Shown piece after piece: positions 21,826 through 35,500 of a stretch of DNA of 64,000 nt. Origin of the DNA: Hyposmocoma kahamanoa. Its lineage: Eukaryota; Arthropoda; Insecta; Lepidoptera; Cosmopterigidae. Made by a program: the position numbers and the translations under genes. The DNA lies in the NCBI RefSeq assembly GCF_003589595.1, contig NW_020653855.1, positions 1,382,489-1,446,488 on the forward strand, written 5' to 3'. The notes below the pieces were generated by a model that did no database searches, was not told the origin of the DNA, and was given only the letters and a program-made list of their open reading frames with translations. Position 1 is the first letter of the stretch, and each line of letters opens with the position of its first letter.

Positions 21826-22529
21826 AAAAAGTTGGCGCAATGTTCATTGGAGGCATCGATTTATTTGTAAATAATGAAAGGGAAATATAAATAAGGGAAT
21901 AATGTAGGCTAGGGTTCCCTATATTTATAATTTTACTATTATTATTAGTTTTCATATCCTCCATGTACTCTTTTTCGTGGCCTATCTAATCGCACTGCTA
22001 TTACAATAGTGTATAACTCAAAATATGTGAAATTCAAGATTATACCATTGTTAAATGTAAAATTTGATTTTCTGCATGTCAATAAAACCGTCGTTTGTAT
22101 ATTTTAAAAAACAACTAAAACTTAACTACTTAACTCAAAATGAGATACGCTTTATATGAGCTAGTTCTGGCCAAAATAGTCCTAATGAAAAAATATGAAA
22201 TTATTTAGTCTCTTTTTAAATATGCGTATTTGGCAAGTAGGAAATAACGTAGACATAAATTTACACAGATCTTTCATGGGAAGCGAGTAATTAGCTTTTC
22301 GTCTATTCTGAGAAAATACACTTTTCTTTTCTGTTAATACACTATTGTATTAATTTGATTTATTTCACTGGAACATATTCACTAAGTATCATAATTTTCA
22401 ATTACAGCTACACAATTATTCTTTTCCGCACATGCACTTTCATATTAAATACATAGGTTATTTTATTATGCACTGTTCACAATTAATTGCATTTATTATT
22501 TCAATGAACAATTGCACTCTTAGTCGTTT

Positions 22530-22735
22530 GTTAACCGACTTCAAAAAAGGAGGAGGTTTTCAATTCGACTACTTTTTTTTGTATGTATGTTACGCGATAA
22601 CTCCGGTATTTGTGAACCGATTTTCATGATTCTTTAAGAGGGTACCTCCATAGTGGTCCCATTTAATTTTGAAGAAAATCAAAACTTGGCGAATAGACGT
22701 AATTCCACGTAATTTTGAGGTCGGTTTTTTTAGTA
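22530..22735 (+). repeat. Interspersed repeat family B
   Basis: 'accgacttcaaaaaaggagg' to 'ttttgaggtcggttttttta'. Complementary ends of about 12 bases are seen. A family A copy abuts it immediately. Confidence 0.75.
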
Positions 22736-22736
22736 G

Positions 22737-22995
22737 TTCGTCCAGGGAAGTACCGCCATCTTATAAATTTCTGGCGCCAAACAGTAATGTGAGCATTACT
22801 GCGTTTCGGGTCGGAAGGGTAAAATTACAGGCTCATGGGATTTGTCAACTTATGTCTCAGGTTGCGATGACGGGCGCAATGGCAGTGTCCCTCAAATTTT
22901 TGCTATTTATAACTCTGATTGGCACTGCAACTGTTATGGACAGGCGTGTCGCTTACAAACAGACGCACTTAGTTCCATCACTTAGTATAATAAAA
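22737..22995 (-). repeat. Interspersed repeat family A
   Basis: Reverse-orientation copy ('cgtccagggaagtaccgcca' to 'gacgcacttagttccatcac') next to the family B element. Confidence 0.7.
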
Positions 22996-23544
22996 ACAAA
23001 AAAGGCGGTTAAAAATTATATTTATGTTAAAGTTGTTTATGATCAATACCAAGTGAAATTTGTAATTTCATGTTGCACCTTATAAAGGAGACCCGTGCAC
23101 GGCAGTCACACAATAATAATAGCAATGAGAGAAATCACAGTGCCCCCGTAAACACAATACCCTCTTTTAGCGCAACAATGAACGCATTGTCGGGCAACGA
23201 CCTTCGACTATCGATATGAGTGGCATAACCATAAATAAGTATAGAATATTATTCAAGTGTATTGGTACTTCTAAGAAGTAATGTGGTATTATCAAATTTT
23301 AGAAGGTTAAGAGGTTTAAAACAAATAGATGAATTTGGGTTGCGATTCAGGGTACCCGAAATACTAAAATAAAAATTACAAAATCAATAAATAAAAAACA
23401 TTTATTTATAGAATAGAATAGAATTATTTATTTCGGACCATGATCCATAATAATGTTAGTAATACAGTAAATTTTTCTTACGTGCTATGGTTAGTTTAAT
23501 ACAAAATTACTTAATTTTAGTGAAAAGAAGTGAAAGTCTAGACC

Positions 23545-23750
23545 ACTACCCTACGCACGTGTAGTTGCACCCAATGTTGTTGGTAGGGGCAGTCCAGCCT
23601 ATTGGCAACAACGGCTAAGATGCTATTAGCGCTGCCGCGCACACGCATCATTAGTGAGGCAGCCTTCTTGCGCATAATGGCATGAAAGCCATCTGTGTGG
23701 GCCTCCGTGAACATGCACTACAGTGTCGCGGCAGCCCCATCAGCATCCTT
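23545..23750 (-). pseudogene. Non-LTR reverse transcriptase C-terminal fragment
   Basis: The minus-strand frame contains DGFHAIMRKKAASLMMRVRG, then NSILAVVANRLDCPY and QHWVQLHV. This matches a C-terminal tail I know from insect non-LTR elements. No stop lies within this 50-residue stretch, but the rest of the element is absent. Confidence 0.6.
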
Positions 23751-23754
23751 TATA

Positions 23755-23815
23755 GGGAATGAAACTATTTTTCCGGATTTCAATCGCGTATTTTTTCAAA
23801 TAAACCAACGTTTCG
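23755..23815 (-). repeat. Penelope-like terminal repeat fragment
   Basis: 'gaaactatttttccggattt' and 'caacgtttcgggcc' match the end sequence at 18370-18445 in reverse. A reverse family A fragment (23815-23905) follows directly. Confidence 0.6.
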
Positions 23816-24225
23816 GGCCGGTTTTGAAGGGTGCTGGTGATATTACAGGCACATGGGACTTGTCAACTTATGTCTCAGGGTGACGCGCGCAGGCCCCTCA
23901 GATCTTTAACTTCAAATTCGCGATAAACGTTAAATCATTTACGATAACGCATAAAGTGTATTTATATGTTTTTATGGTTGTAGATATGATAAAATTCCTT
24001 CGCCACTCAATTCCTGTTCGGTAATTGAATTTATCTTTGATGTATCGATTCTTGATATAATATGTATTTTTACATAATGACACTAATTCTCGTTATATCC
24101 AATTACGAGTCTGATAACTTTTATCTTTTAAATATTTGTATTGTGTAAAAAGTTAACATTCCTGCATTATCTGTCAATAAATTATACATGCTTCGACCAG
24201 ACAAAATATAACGCAGCACGGAGTA

Positions 24226-24478
24226 CTAAAAAAACCGACTTCAAAGACTACATCTATTCGCCAAGTTTTATAAACCAGGTACCGGGTTTGCCACCCTTAG
24301 ACGTGGGATTTTTTCTTCAAATTTAAATGGGACCAATACTGAGGTATACCCTCTTTCCAATAAAAAGAGAATCATCAAAATCAGTTCACATAATATACGA
24401 GATATCGTGTAACATACATACAAAAAAAAATCAGACGAATTGAGAACATCCTCCTTTTTTGGAAGTCGGTTAAAAATA
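24226..24478 (-). repeat. Interspersed repeat family B, full-length
   Basis: It starts 'aaaaccgacttcaaagacta' and ends 'ggaagtcggttaaaa', about 250 bases with inverted ends. A second copy follows 60 bases downstream in the same orientation. Confidence 0.75.
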
Positions 24479-24539
24479 TTCGGTAGAGCACTATGGGTAT
24501 TTATTTATTGTTTATTAGTTTTTCTTTCAAAAAAACTCA

Positions 24540-24822
24540 CTCGATCGACCTCAAAGTTGTGCTTATCCATTTCCGTTGTGGGAATTACTCATGCCAAGTT
24601 TTATTGAAACCGGCAAACGGAAAGTGGATGAAATTAAATAAATCGGATTCATCCCTTAATTTGCCACCCTTAGAGGTGGGATATTTGAATGGGTTCACTG
24701 CTGAGGTACCCCCTTTCTAACAAAAAAAGAATCATCGTAATCGGTTTACAATTGTCGGAAAAATCGCGTAGTACACACAAAAAATACAGACCAATTGAGA
24801 TCCTCCGCCATTTTGAAAAAAA
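24540..24822 (-). repeat. Interspersed repeat family B, second copy
   Basis: 'tcgacctcaaagttgtgctt', 'ccacccttagaggtgggata' and 'cagaccaattgagatcctcc' match the preceding copy but are more diverged. Confidence 0.7.
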
Positions 24823-25204
24823 TATGTCTTTCATTTTTAATTATTCACTTCTTTTTATTGAGTAGTAATGAACAAAAAGCGTTTTCAATTTTATTGTTAG
24901 ATTCAATATTTTTATTTACTAACGTAAGGCTCTATATATATTGCGGCGTTACGGAATGGAAGCGAATTTTTAAAGTTTATGGTCAATCGTGAAACGTACA
25001 AACTAAATACGAGCCAAAATCTTCCGCGGAATGCTCGAGCATTCTTGAGCATGCTCGGATGCGTACAATATCGTTACATCGAGCGTAATAGTAATAATAA
25101 TATGCCAGACAACTTTAACTTTGCCTGTAGTGCTGTAGCACAGTATTTACCTACCTTTCATCTAAGTAGATCTTGTTAATTACACCATTGCAGTTAACCT
25201 ATTA

Positions 25205-25470
25205 GTAGAAATAGAGCTCCTTGTGACTCCTAGTCCAGGGAAGTAGCGCCACTTTACCTATTTCTGCCGCCAAGCAGTATTATTACTGCGTTCCGCTTTT
25301 GAACGATAAGGTTGCTAGTGAAATTACACGCGCATGGTACTTGTCAACTTATATCACAAAGTGACAGGCGCAGTGGCGGTGCCCCTCAAACCTTTGCGAT
25401 TTAAATCTCTGGGTGCCACTACAACTGCTGTGGACAGGCGTGTCGCTTTTCGCCAGACGCACGTCTTGCT
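25205..25470 (-). repeat. Interspersed repeat family A
   Basis: A near full-length reverse copy ('gagctccttgtgac' to 'cagacgcacgtcttgctcat'). Confidence 0.7.
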
Positions 25471-25479
25471 CATCCGGTC

Positions 25480-26335
25480 GCTTCAAATTTTAAAAAATCC
25501 ATGGATGAACGGTTGCATCTTAATTAACAGGTCAAGTTTCAAATTCGTGCGGCAGCTTACAGTATATGCACACGGCGGCAGACGCGCTGTAGTGAATCGA
25601 TTCAAACGCGCGCAATGTGCGTTGTAAGCAAGAAGATTATATACTTCATTTTTCATGTAGTTGCTGCATTTAAAAAATTAACTGAAATTAACAAACAAAA
25701 CCTAAATTAAAACTGTCTCATATCAAAATGCGCGATACAGACGGGCAACTGCAGGTCGTATAATTATGCGCAGATAACGCGCATTTACGGATGCTTATTA
25801 CAAGCCTGCAGGCAGGGAATTCCACTCCATAGCCGTTCGTCATATAAATGTCATGTCCAACTCTGCGAATCGTCGGTTCGAGTTGTACTCTAATACTAAT
25901 AGTTATTATATTACCTGTATAGGTGAATAAATTATTATACAAGCTATAAAACGCGGACAAGGCGACTAGAAAGAATACAAAAAATGTGAAAGATGTATAT
26001 GTAAGAATAAGGAGTTGGGTGGTTGTATAATAATTGTAGATGAATGTGTGTTTTGTTTAGAGGTGTGTTTGTGTGTGTAGATATGTAAGAAGTGAGTGGA
26101 GTGTATGGGATGCGAATGAAGCTTCATACTTGACATTGTGTTTTAATTTATTTTATTAATTGTAAGGACAGTATGCGATGCGTGCAACTTTGTAAGCGAC
26201 CACTCCATTTTTAAAATATAAATAAATTAATAATTAATATACTATTATTTCTAATGTAAATTCAATTTAATTTAATGTAATTCTTAGTTATTTACTTCGT
26301 TGATAATGATAATATTCGGTTAATAAAATTCAATA
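25480..26335. other. Intergenic with one non-LTR scrap
   Basis: A minus-strand stretch at 25797-25870 ('ctgcaggcagggaattccac') matches the non-LTR tails at 27220-27300 and 29095-29120. The rest is AT-rich, with no gene seen. Confidence 0.45.
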
Positions 26336-26404
26336 ATTGTCTAGGTAATGTAACGTAATGTAATTAATAATTTGTTATAATTATTAATACAAAGATCGAA
26401 CACT

Positions 26405-26705
26405 CAAATCTTTCATAGATTTCTCATAGATGGCGCTACGACTAAAAAGTCGTTGAAAAACCAAATACAAAGACACGACGCAAGCACACAGAAAAATTCG
26501 TGAGGTCCGTTGGTTCGTTCCGTGGCTTAGTTGGTATAGCGTCTGGCACGGTATGCAAGAAGATGTCGGTTCGAATCCGACCGGATCGAAGGAATTTTTT
26601 CTGAGTGTTTTTTCTGAGTGTTCGATCTTTGTATTAATAATTATAACAAACTATTGGAGTAATTTCACAAAAAATAATTGAATATCAATTCAATAAAAAT
26701 TTAGC
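26405..26705 (+). repeat. tRNA-derived SINE, family F, full-length reference copy
   Basis: 5' region 'tagatggcgctacgactaaa', then a tRNA-like head with A box (GGCTTAGTTGGTATAGCG) and B box (GGTTCGAATCC), then the tail ending 'ttgaatatcaattcaataaa'. The 'ctgagtgtt' segment is duplicated in the tail. Confidence 0.8.
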
Positions 26706-27059
26706 TAATTAATAATGTTTTTATTTTATTTTATTTATTTTAATTTGATCGAATAATACTCAGGTATTTGACAGGAACTATTTTGAGCGGATATTGAACG
26801 GAGAATAAGTGTGGACACCGTTAACCAAATTAAAATAGTTCATTTCCGAATAGGTTTTACAGGAAACAGGGCAAACCGTTATATTACGTCAATCAATCAG
26901 AAATTGCTAGACTTTTAATGTTAAAGAACCTACCATTTATTTGTCCGTAGTTGTGAAAGAATTCGTCAAAAGTTTATGCCGCCAAGTAGTAATGTAAGCA
27001 TTTGTGTTTCGGTTTTTGAAGGGTATGGGTGCGGCAGTAATTACCAATGGTCGGAAAAA

Positions 27060-27520
27060 GAGGTTCCACTTGATTTTTATTTTATAAAATACAAGTGCGC
27101 ATTTGGCCTCCATCTCACATCATCGAAAGTGACGATGAGGTCGACAATCGAGCATGCGCACCTAAATAATGCTTATTCACTTTCGCCTTCAAAAGATCCA
27201 AGTTATAACGTTCAGGGAACAAGTCTGCAGGCAGGGAATTCCACTCCATAACCGTTCGCCATATAAATGTGGAAGCGTAACGCTTCGTGCGAATCTTTGA
27301 AATGTCCACAGCATAGGGGTGGAAGCCAAGCCTACGCCTAGTCCCCTGGTGATGGAAAGGAGACGGCGGAATTATATCGTGTCCGAGTCACCTATAAGCC
27401 TCTTCTACGCCACGCTTGTCATTTGAATCCAAGTGGCCAGTTGGTAAATAGCAGAGCCATCCCAAAGGTGGCAGCAGTACTCCATACGCGACCGGACTTG
27501 TGCTTGATACAGCTACCCAG
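27060..27520 (-). pseudogene. Non-LTR reverse transcriptase C-terminal fragment and 3' end
   Basis: On the minus strand an upstream part reads AQVRSRMEYCCHLWDGSAIY, and after frame changes IRTKRYASTFIWRTVMEWNS and LFPERYNLDLLKAKVNKHYL. This is the ordinary C-terminus of a jockey/RTE-like polyprotein, followed by a 3' UTR with GAGATGGAGGCCAAATGCGC. Frameshifts and stops show it is dead. The same tail recurs at 28970-29260. Confidence 0.8.
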
Positions 27521-27871
27521 CGTTTACCCGTCGGCGCGTAAATAACACGCCGTGTGCATAGGCTGTTATTCTTATTGCTTTAATTCCTAAGTTACCTAAA
27601 GTGCATGTTTACTATCAATTAGATATTTTTGCGTAGATAGTAAAGACGTAGGCGGCGCCGTTTTATGTTTTTCGACAGAACGGTGTTTGCGATCGGCATG
27701 ATATCGGTGTAACAGATAATTTTTAGATGTTTAAAAAATACACTGAAATATTTGTTCTATCAACCTTGACCTGTATTTTCACAAGGATATAATACTGCTA
27801 CCAAAAAGAATGTTTGTAATAAACACTTTAAAATACGAAACAATGTACTCCAATAATTGTAACTTTTTTAT

Positions 27872-28142
27872 AAAAAAAAATCGACTTCAAAATTTCGTGG
27901 AGTTGCGTCTATTTGCCAAGTTTTATAGAAATCGGTTACCGGAAAGTGGACAAAACCGGATTCATCCCCTAGTTTGCCTCCCTAGAGGTGGAATATTTTC
28001 TTCAAATTTAATTCAAGGGATCAATAATGAAACCATCAAAAAACCAACCATAAAAAAAACCATCAAAATCGGTTCTCAAATGTATATTATAGTATATACA
28101 GTTCAATTGAGAACCTCCTCTTTTTGTGAAGTCGGTTATAAA
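27872..28142 (-). repeat. Interspersed repeat family B
   Basis: 'aaaaatcgacttcaaaattt' to 'ttttgtgaagtcggttataa', full-length with inverted ends. Confidence 0.7.
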
Positions 28143-28490
28143 CAATGTTTGTATAAGAAATTATATTGAGATCGTCATACAACAATGAAAATTATAAAAT
28201 GAAATGTGCACAATAATTATAAAATTAACAATTCATTAATAATAATCTTGTTCTTATTAAATTACATATCAAATATCATTCTTTATCAAGGATGGTAGTA
28301 AGTTGATAACAAATACATGACTCGAGGAAAAAGGAGGAAATAGTACAAAACTATGATTAAAATAAAATAGAAAATACTCAATAGCGTTACTTTTTTAGAT
28401 CCATAAATTCATTTACAGAGTATAAAGAGTTTTCCAAGAAAAGGTCTTTCAGCCGGCGCGTCAATGTTTCGTCAGATGGTTCAAGTCTGA

Positions 28491-28665
28491 GTGTCGTATT
28501 CCAGATCTCTACTCAATGCTCAAGTCAGGATTTGAGCAGACTTGAGTATGATTTCAAGCAATGGAAATACGACCCTAATGGCAATGACTTGAGTATGATT
28601 TCTAGTGCTTTGAATCATACTCAAGCCCTGACTTGAGCATTGAGTAGAGTTCTAGAATACGAACC
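28491..28665. mobile_element. Fold-back inverted-repeat element, family D
   Basis: The ends are complementary over about 45 bases (TCTACTCAATGCTCAAGTCA against TGACTTGAGCATTGAGTAGA). A near-identical element lies at 52973-53150 in CXE-2 intron 1. It is non-coding and about 175 bases long. Confidence 0.75.
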
Positions 28666-28969
28666 TGAGAGTAGCGGGTAGACGCTTATAGTAAGTAGGC
28701 CTGATGCCATACGTGGGGGAACTGTTCTCAATAAGAATAACACTTAATAATAAGAATAACTCTTAAAAACTCACGATACGGAACAGTTTACTCCAATAAG
28801 TCGAAGTGACATTCTCTAAGCTAACTCGTCGAGATCAATAATGTGAGCCCAAACGCAAAGCCCACACTTTAAGCAACTTTATGAGAAGGATATACCTATA
28901 AGTAGTTTGTAAGTTGCCTGCTTATCGGTATTTTACGGGATATACCACGGAGAGTGTGCGATGGAATTA

Positions 28970-29260
28970 CACGATTGAATTCCTCCTTCCCCTTTCCATC
29001 ACCGGGGGACTAGGCGTAGGCTTAGGTTCCACCCCTATGATGTGGATATTCCAAAGATTCGCTACGCTTCCACATTTATACGGCGAAAGGCTACGAAGTG
29101 GAATTCCCTGCCTGCAGTGTTGTTCCCTGAACGTTGTGACTTGGACCTTTTCAAGGCGAGAGTGAATAGGCATTATTTAGATGTGCATGCTCTATCGTCG
29201 ACCTCATCGTCACTTTCCATCAGGTGAGATGGAAATCAAATGCGCACTAATATTTTATAC
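28970..29260 (+). pseudogene. Non-LTR reverse transcriptase C-terminal fragment
   Basis: The frame reads YASTFIRRKATKWNSLPAVL, then FPERCDLDLFKARVNRHYLD, followed by the 'gtgagatggaaatcaaatgc' 3' end. It belongs to the same element type as 27060-27520 and lies just upstream of CXE-1. Confidence 0.75.
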
Positions 29261-29581
29261 AAAAAAAAATTCGCCGTCTCCATAACATTTTTAGATCTTC
29301 TTTAATGTAACGACCGAAAAGGATGTTGGCCCCGCCCCGACATCAAGAACACGCAGTTAGTTATGTGTGCCATTTTGGGGCATTCGGCTATTTGAAGTTC
29401 AAATTCAGGTCTTGTGCAACTAAGTCCTTCCAGTGATACCTGGGAACACTCGTTCGTTCCAGGTACATTGACTTTACAATACGATCCTCTGTCCATCTGT
29501 GCCCAACTATTGCGGCCTCGTTTTTTTGGATCCCATAATGCCTCTAAATAACAAATTGTTTTTTTTTTCAGTGGCGGCATA

Positions 29582-32500
29582 ATGACAGAAACGCCAATAG
29601 TTCGATTGGAGCAGGGGCAGCTGCAAGGCCGTCTCGTTACCATACCGTCCGGCAGGAACTACTACAGCTTCCAGGGCATTCCTTATGCTAAACCTCCCCT
29701 GGGATCTTTGAGATTTAAGGTACGATACGAGAAATTCTTAACGATGAGCATTTTCTTTGGAACCAAGTCTCTCCCTGCCGTAAAAGTGAAATATTTGTCA
29801 AAAGTTAGTGATTGATCCACAGATTAGGAATTCAGGAACCTTTAGTCTTTGAAGGTTGCACTTTCTTACATTGTACTTCCTTAAAACTCCTTAAATAGTA
29901 GAATCTGCAGAAACCTCTACAATGACTAAGCAGAAAACTCAATATTAGCGAAGTCCAAAAAAGACACCGTCAATAAGCAAAAAGAAGAAGCCTTTAGCGT
30001 CTTTCACCTTTAGGTATCTTGAGTGTTGACGTCACATACATATGAGAACAGCTTTTTTTAAATACCAAGTTCCATTCAGAGCTTTAAATTAAAAGAGCTG
30101 AGGGCACTGCCTCTGAGCCCGACATCCGTGAGACGGAAATAGGTAAGTAAGGTGGTAGTACAGAAAAGGTTGTAAACCACAAATAGAGAACAATAAAAAT
30201 AGACTACTCGGTCCAAGAATTTATTGTATAATTAAGGCGAAAGAAAAAAGAAAGGCTGTAACAAAAAAAGGTATAAAAACACTCCGTACTTAAATACTAC
30301 AAAATCATGAGACAAACTTACCCCGAAAGTGCCGAATTATACAAATATTCATAGGTTTAAGTGGTATTAAAATTAGTACTTGATTTAGGATGGGAACTGG
30401 TAAAAAGATCAAAAGTAGATGAGCAGGAGCGCTCGCTTCAGCGATTAGGCAGAGAGTGACGACGGAACGAAAGAAAGTGAGAATGATGAGGCACGGAATC
30501 AGAGAACTATTCGAAATTTAAAAATAAGTGGCCAGGAACCAAAGAAAAGGTGATAAAAAGATGGGGATGACGATAGAGGAGTTCGCATCGTCACAGTATT
30601 TCCCTGGACGAACATTTTCACAAGGAGTTCTACTTTACTACAGGTTTTAAGACATTCTGTGTTCTAAACAAAAATTTATACCAGCCATTGAGTTCATAAG
30701 CTCTTACCTCTTCTATGAATAAAATAGGACTTTCCGACGGCCCCTCGATCGATTATATTTGTTAAGAGCGAACATGCCAAAAACGTTTTGACGTCGGCTC
30801 CGCCCAAATTTGTGAAACAAATATATGCCTGAAGTTCGCGTGACATGCGACAGGAGATGTTGAATTTTGCGCATTAAAAGTAACAAATTCGTTTTAGCGG
30901 AATAACTCTAAAACTAAAGGGATTAAAAAAAATCCGTAGTGACAGTTGTCGATCATGCATAAATATAATTAATTATCTATTTTTTGTCATAATAACGTGT
31001 AGCATTTCGAGGATAAATCGAAAAAATGTGAAAATTACAGGTCATTTGTGATTTTTATCTATCGAGGAAACTTTATTGTTTTATGTTTCTGATTAATGTC
31101 TATGCTTGAATATATCGTGTAGTTACTCATACAATATTTTATTTTTAACTTTAAAGTGGATATACCCCTCTAAAATCAAATCGAAAATTAGGAATTTTTC
31201 TTCTGCTCCCTCTAACTACAAATACAATACACACATTAAGGCCTATGTTATAAATCTATTAACTAATGTAATGAGCTAACCTAACCATTATGTAGTTAAT
31301 CTCGTTATTGCACTAAACAAGACCAAAATAAAAGCAAGAGCTGATGCAAGATTTTTAAACAAACATTGTACTGACTGCAGATGTACTGTTGAGAGATTGC
31401 TTAATCTCAACAAACAATAGAGTGATATTATACTGGTGATAAGATGTTTTAGGTTCTGCGAATTATTCAAAATCTTATGTAACTGAAGTGATCTCATGTG
31501 AAGGCTGATAAGTTGATTTTGATCCTCAGAATTTTAAAAACCCAATTTCTTATATTGACGTCAGAAGTAAATACTTTGCGACACAGAACAATAAATACAG
31601 TAGAAGTGGTTAGTTAACGTCAGACGCGTGCCAACTATAGGTCTCGAAAGACATATCTGAACTTAGTCCGCCATTTTCGCTTTGTATGGTATGGTTGTGT
31701 CATTCTTTCGTGCAAATTCTCTGAAATCCTAGAAAAATGCCTTGTTGTGCTGTTTTGGAGGGCAAAAGTGATAGCCGCACCAAAAATATTATCCGTGGTT
31801 GTATTTCATCTTATTTTAATACATTTTCAATTTTCTGTTTAACGAAATGACTTATTTGTTACTAGAAACGAAAGTAAAGTTTCTGCCCCTGCAATATGGT
31901 CGCTTCTTGTTTAGAGAACTAAATTAATAACTCCAATAGCTAGATGCTAGATGGTAGCACATTGACTGAAATTTCAATATAATATCAAAACGTTGTAATT
32001 TGAAAGAAAGAAAGAAAGAAAAACGTTTATTCGCACATTTAAGTCACTTTACATCCCTAAATTATAAACATAAAATTAAATTGATAGCTATTTATTAAAT
32101 AATCTATAAATAAGAATGCAAAGTGACACAAAAGAGGAAAAGGAGACGACACAGCAAAAAGTCTATCTCTGGCGAGAGAGACGCTGATTTTCAGTCGTTC
32201 CTGTTGCATCATCGACTGGATGTTGAGAGAGCGGTACATATTATTATGTTGTGTGTATCCTCTGTTGTGACATATATATTCTTAATTATTTTCAATACGA
32301 AAACCTTAAAACCTTAGTATTATATAACAATTAATATTTTAAATCTGTCAATAAGTATTTACTGCTAAAGAAACACGGACCTACAACAGCGTAATCATGT
32401 AAATAGAAATATACAACTTTAAGCATTACATTGGTATGTTAGTGCCATTGACTTACAAATAAATGGACGACGGGCCTAATACAAAAACCACGAAAAAAAT

Positions 32501-35500
32501 GTCCCAAGTCAACCTATTCGAAATTTAAATTGTAATGTCATCGCAGTATCGCGCTGTCCGTAGAACAAATGAAGACTAAAGCGGAGTGTCGCGCTCTGTA
32601 TACGATTTTAGCGCCTTACAAGTGCGGACACTTTTTAGCGCGGACCCGACGTCCATATAATTGCAAGTCAATGGTTAGTGCACATAAATATAACAAGCTG
32701 GCTAGACTAAGAAACTTCCGACATCAGAGCATACGCTGCTTTTCCAATAACATAATTTTCAGTTCAGTTTCAGTTCAATTTGTAATAATAGGTATTGATG
32801 GGTCAATACCATTTTTTTTCAACGATATGCCAACACGGTAAAGTTTAAATTATATTAATAATGAATTACGACCAATCGATATCAAGGTTTTGTAATGTTT
32901 CAAATTAAGAGTGTGTGAGTTTTGGCGACAGAGGTTAAGACACTTTCAATGCTTTCTTTCTACCGTGGGTTGCCACGTCACAATTTCAGCGTCCTCGTGT
33001 TGCCCATCGATATTTAATTAGAAACGTGTCACACTGGCCACAAATTAACAATAATAATGCGTCAGACAACCACACCAATTGTCTGGTCTTAAACTAGGAA
33101 ATTTCCTGTCCTATGAGTACCAGAACCCCAAACCAGAACCAATTTAGTACTTTCATTTCCCAAATTAGTAGTGATGAAAGAGACTCGGTCTTTTAAAGCC
33201 TTTTAATAAACCGCGACTAATTTTAACGCCTCACGACTAGTCTAGTATTTTAACCCTCAAGTCATGATTCATAAGACTAAAACTGAAGACTAATTCGAGT
33301 CGAAGTCTTTTAACCCTAGGAAGCTTAAAACGACTAAAAAGACTAAAACGACTGACGCCTCATAGCCTCGAGAGTCGCGAGTCATGAGCCGTATGGCGTG
33401 ATTTTAATTCTACTCACAAGGTATTTATTTTACGATTTTTATTATAAGTAAATAAACGTGAGTACACTACATACTATTTACGTAATTTTTATTTATAAAC
33501 TTCGGGTTTAATAAGACATAAAATATGTATAAGTCCTTTGCAAACAACTCGAGTCGTTTAAGTCTTTCAAGTCGTTTAAGTCTTTTAGTATAACGACTGA
33601 GTCTTATTAATAAAAACTCGAACCACCAGTCTTGATTTTAGAGTCGAGTCCTGTAAAATGGAGTCGAGTCGTTATAAAACGCCTTAAAAGACTGAGTCTC
33701 TTCATTACTACAAATTGGTCCTGGGAATCGGACCTGAGACCTCTTCATCCAACTTTCAAGGTCCTAATTCTGATTATTTTAAATCATCTCAGTTGTGTGT
33801 CGATAGAGTACGAATGACAGCATTTTGTACGTGTGGTATTCTGCTAAAAGTCAAAGCTTGCCGTCGTGTGGTGGCTAGACATCGTGCGTGCGTGGTTACC
33901 ACGCCGGACTACCACGCAGAGGTCCCAGGTTCGATTCCCGGGCCGGGAGAAATATTTGTATGGCCTACATTTATTTCTCTCGTAAGTTTGGGTATAATTT
34001 GTGGTTGTCTATGTGTGTTCATGGCACCCGCGACACAGGGTTTCCCTAGTGCGGGGCTATGTTGAGTGTGTTCGTTGAGTGTTCGTTATTTATTTATTTA
34101 TTTTATTTTTACTATTCAACTGCCATTGCAATTTTTTGATATTCTGCTCTGCAATGGCGACTGGATGGTGTAGTCTACTAATATTATTTATATTTAATTA
34201 GACGACTAAATAGCTGATTAAACGAGATAGAAATTAAGATATGCATAGTAATTTCCATGATGGTTTTAGTAAAGCAACATCGATCATTAGTGATTGAATG
34301 AATGCCAACACTGCCATTCCTCTGACACTCTATTGAGTTCTCGAGTCCAGATTTTGATATTCGACTCGTTAGTAATTACAAATCCTGTCATTCGACTGAC
34401 AAATTAGTAATGTACTAATTTTCGTATTGGAATTATCTGAATGATCATTCATTACTAATCCATAGATTCCATAGAGCATTTCTGCCTAGCCCTCTCTGAC
34501 GTGGTGGATGCGTTGCAGGCGTGTCTGGAACGCGCGCGTGTAATAGCAGGGCAAATACGTTTCGAGACGACACTAATACACCGAGCTTTTCTAAGATAGA
34601 AGGATTATCCACTTTGTGGCGTAAAAGTCAGACAATAGTGAAATATTATCATAATTGCAATATAATCTTAATGAAGTCTCAATGGAATTACAATTAGCAG
34701 AATTAGGGCCCCTGATGTACGATCGATCCTAAATACATGGGATTGGTTTTAAACCCTGCTTATATTCCGAAAAGGCATACGTATCTTAATCTCAACCAGT
34801 CGATAGTACATTTGTATTGAAGAAGTAACCAGCAGTAATCGATGTCTTCTAATATAAAATCTTTTACTGTTCCAGGCACCACAGCCTCCAGAACCATGGG
34901 AAGGCGTCCGCGACGCTACATCGGAAGGCAACGTTTGCGCGCAAATCGACCAATTGATCCATAAAGAATTCATTGGGGACGAAAACTGCTTATTCCTTAA
35001 CGTGTATACTCCGAATCTTGACGGAGAATTTCTTCCAGTCATGGTTTTCATCCACGGTGGAGGATTCAAGTTTGGTTCAGGCAATTCCAGCTTTTATGGA
35101 GCTGATTATCTAGTCGAAAAGGATGTCATTATCGTAACTATTAATTATAGATGTGGTCCGTTAGGTTTCTTAAGCTTGAATACTCCCGAAGTCCCTGGAA
35201 ACGCTGGTTTGAAAGACATCGTACAGGCTGTAAGATGGGTTAAAGAGAACATTCACAATTTTGGTGGAAATTCCAGGAATTTGACAGTTTTTGGTGAAAG
35301 CTGTGGGGGAGTCGCTGTTTCAATCCTCACAGCGAGTCCATTGACTAAAGATTTGATCAGCAAAGGTATTATACAGTCAGGCACCGCATTAAACAGTTGG
35401 GCGTTCCAGAAAAATCCTATAGAAAATGCAAAGCAACTTGCAAAACATGTCGGTTGTGAATCTGAAGATGTGGATGATGTTTTAGAGTTCCTGACAGCTA

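Noticed and set aside
31738..31830. Possible THAP-type zinc finger start (MPCCAVLEGKSDSRTKN)
   Set aside because: Only the first few residues fit. The second Cys and the later Cys-His pair are not found, and a stop follows soon.
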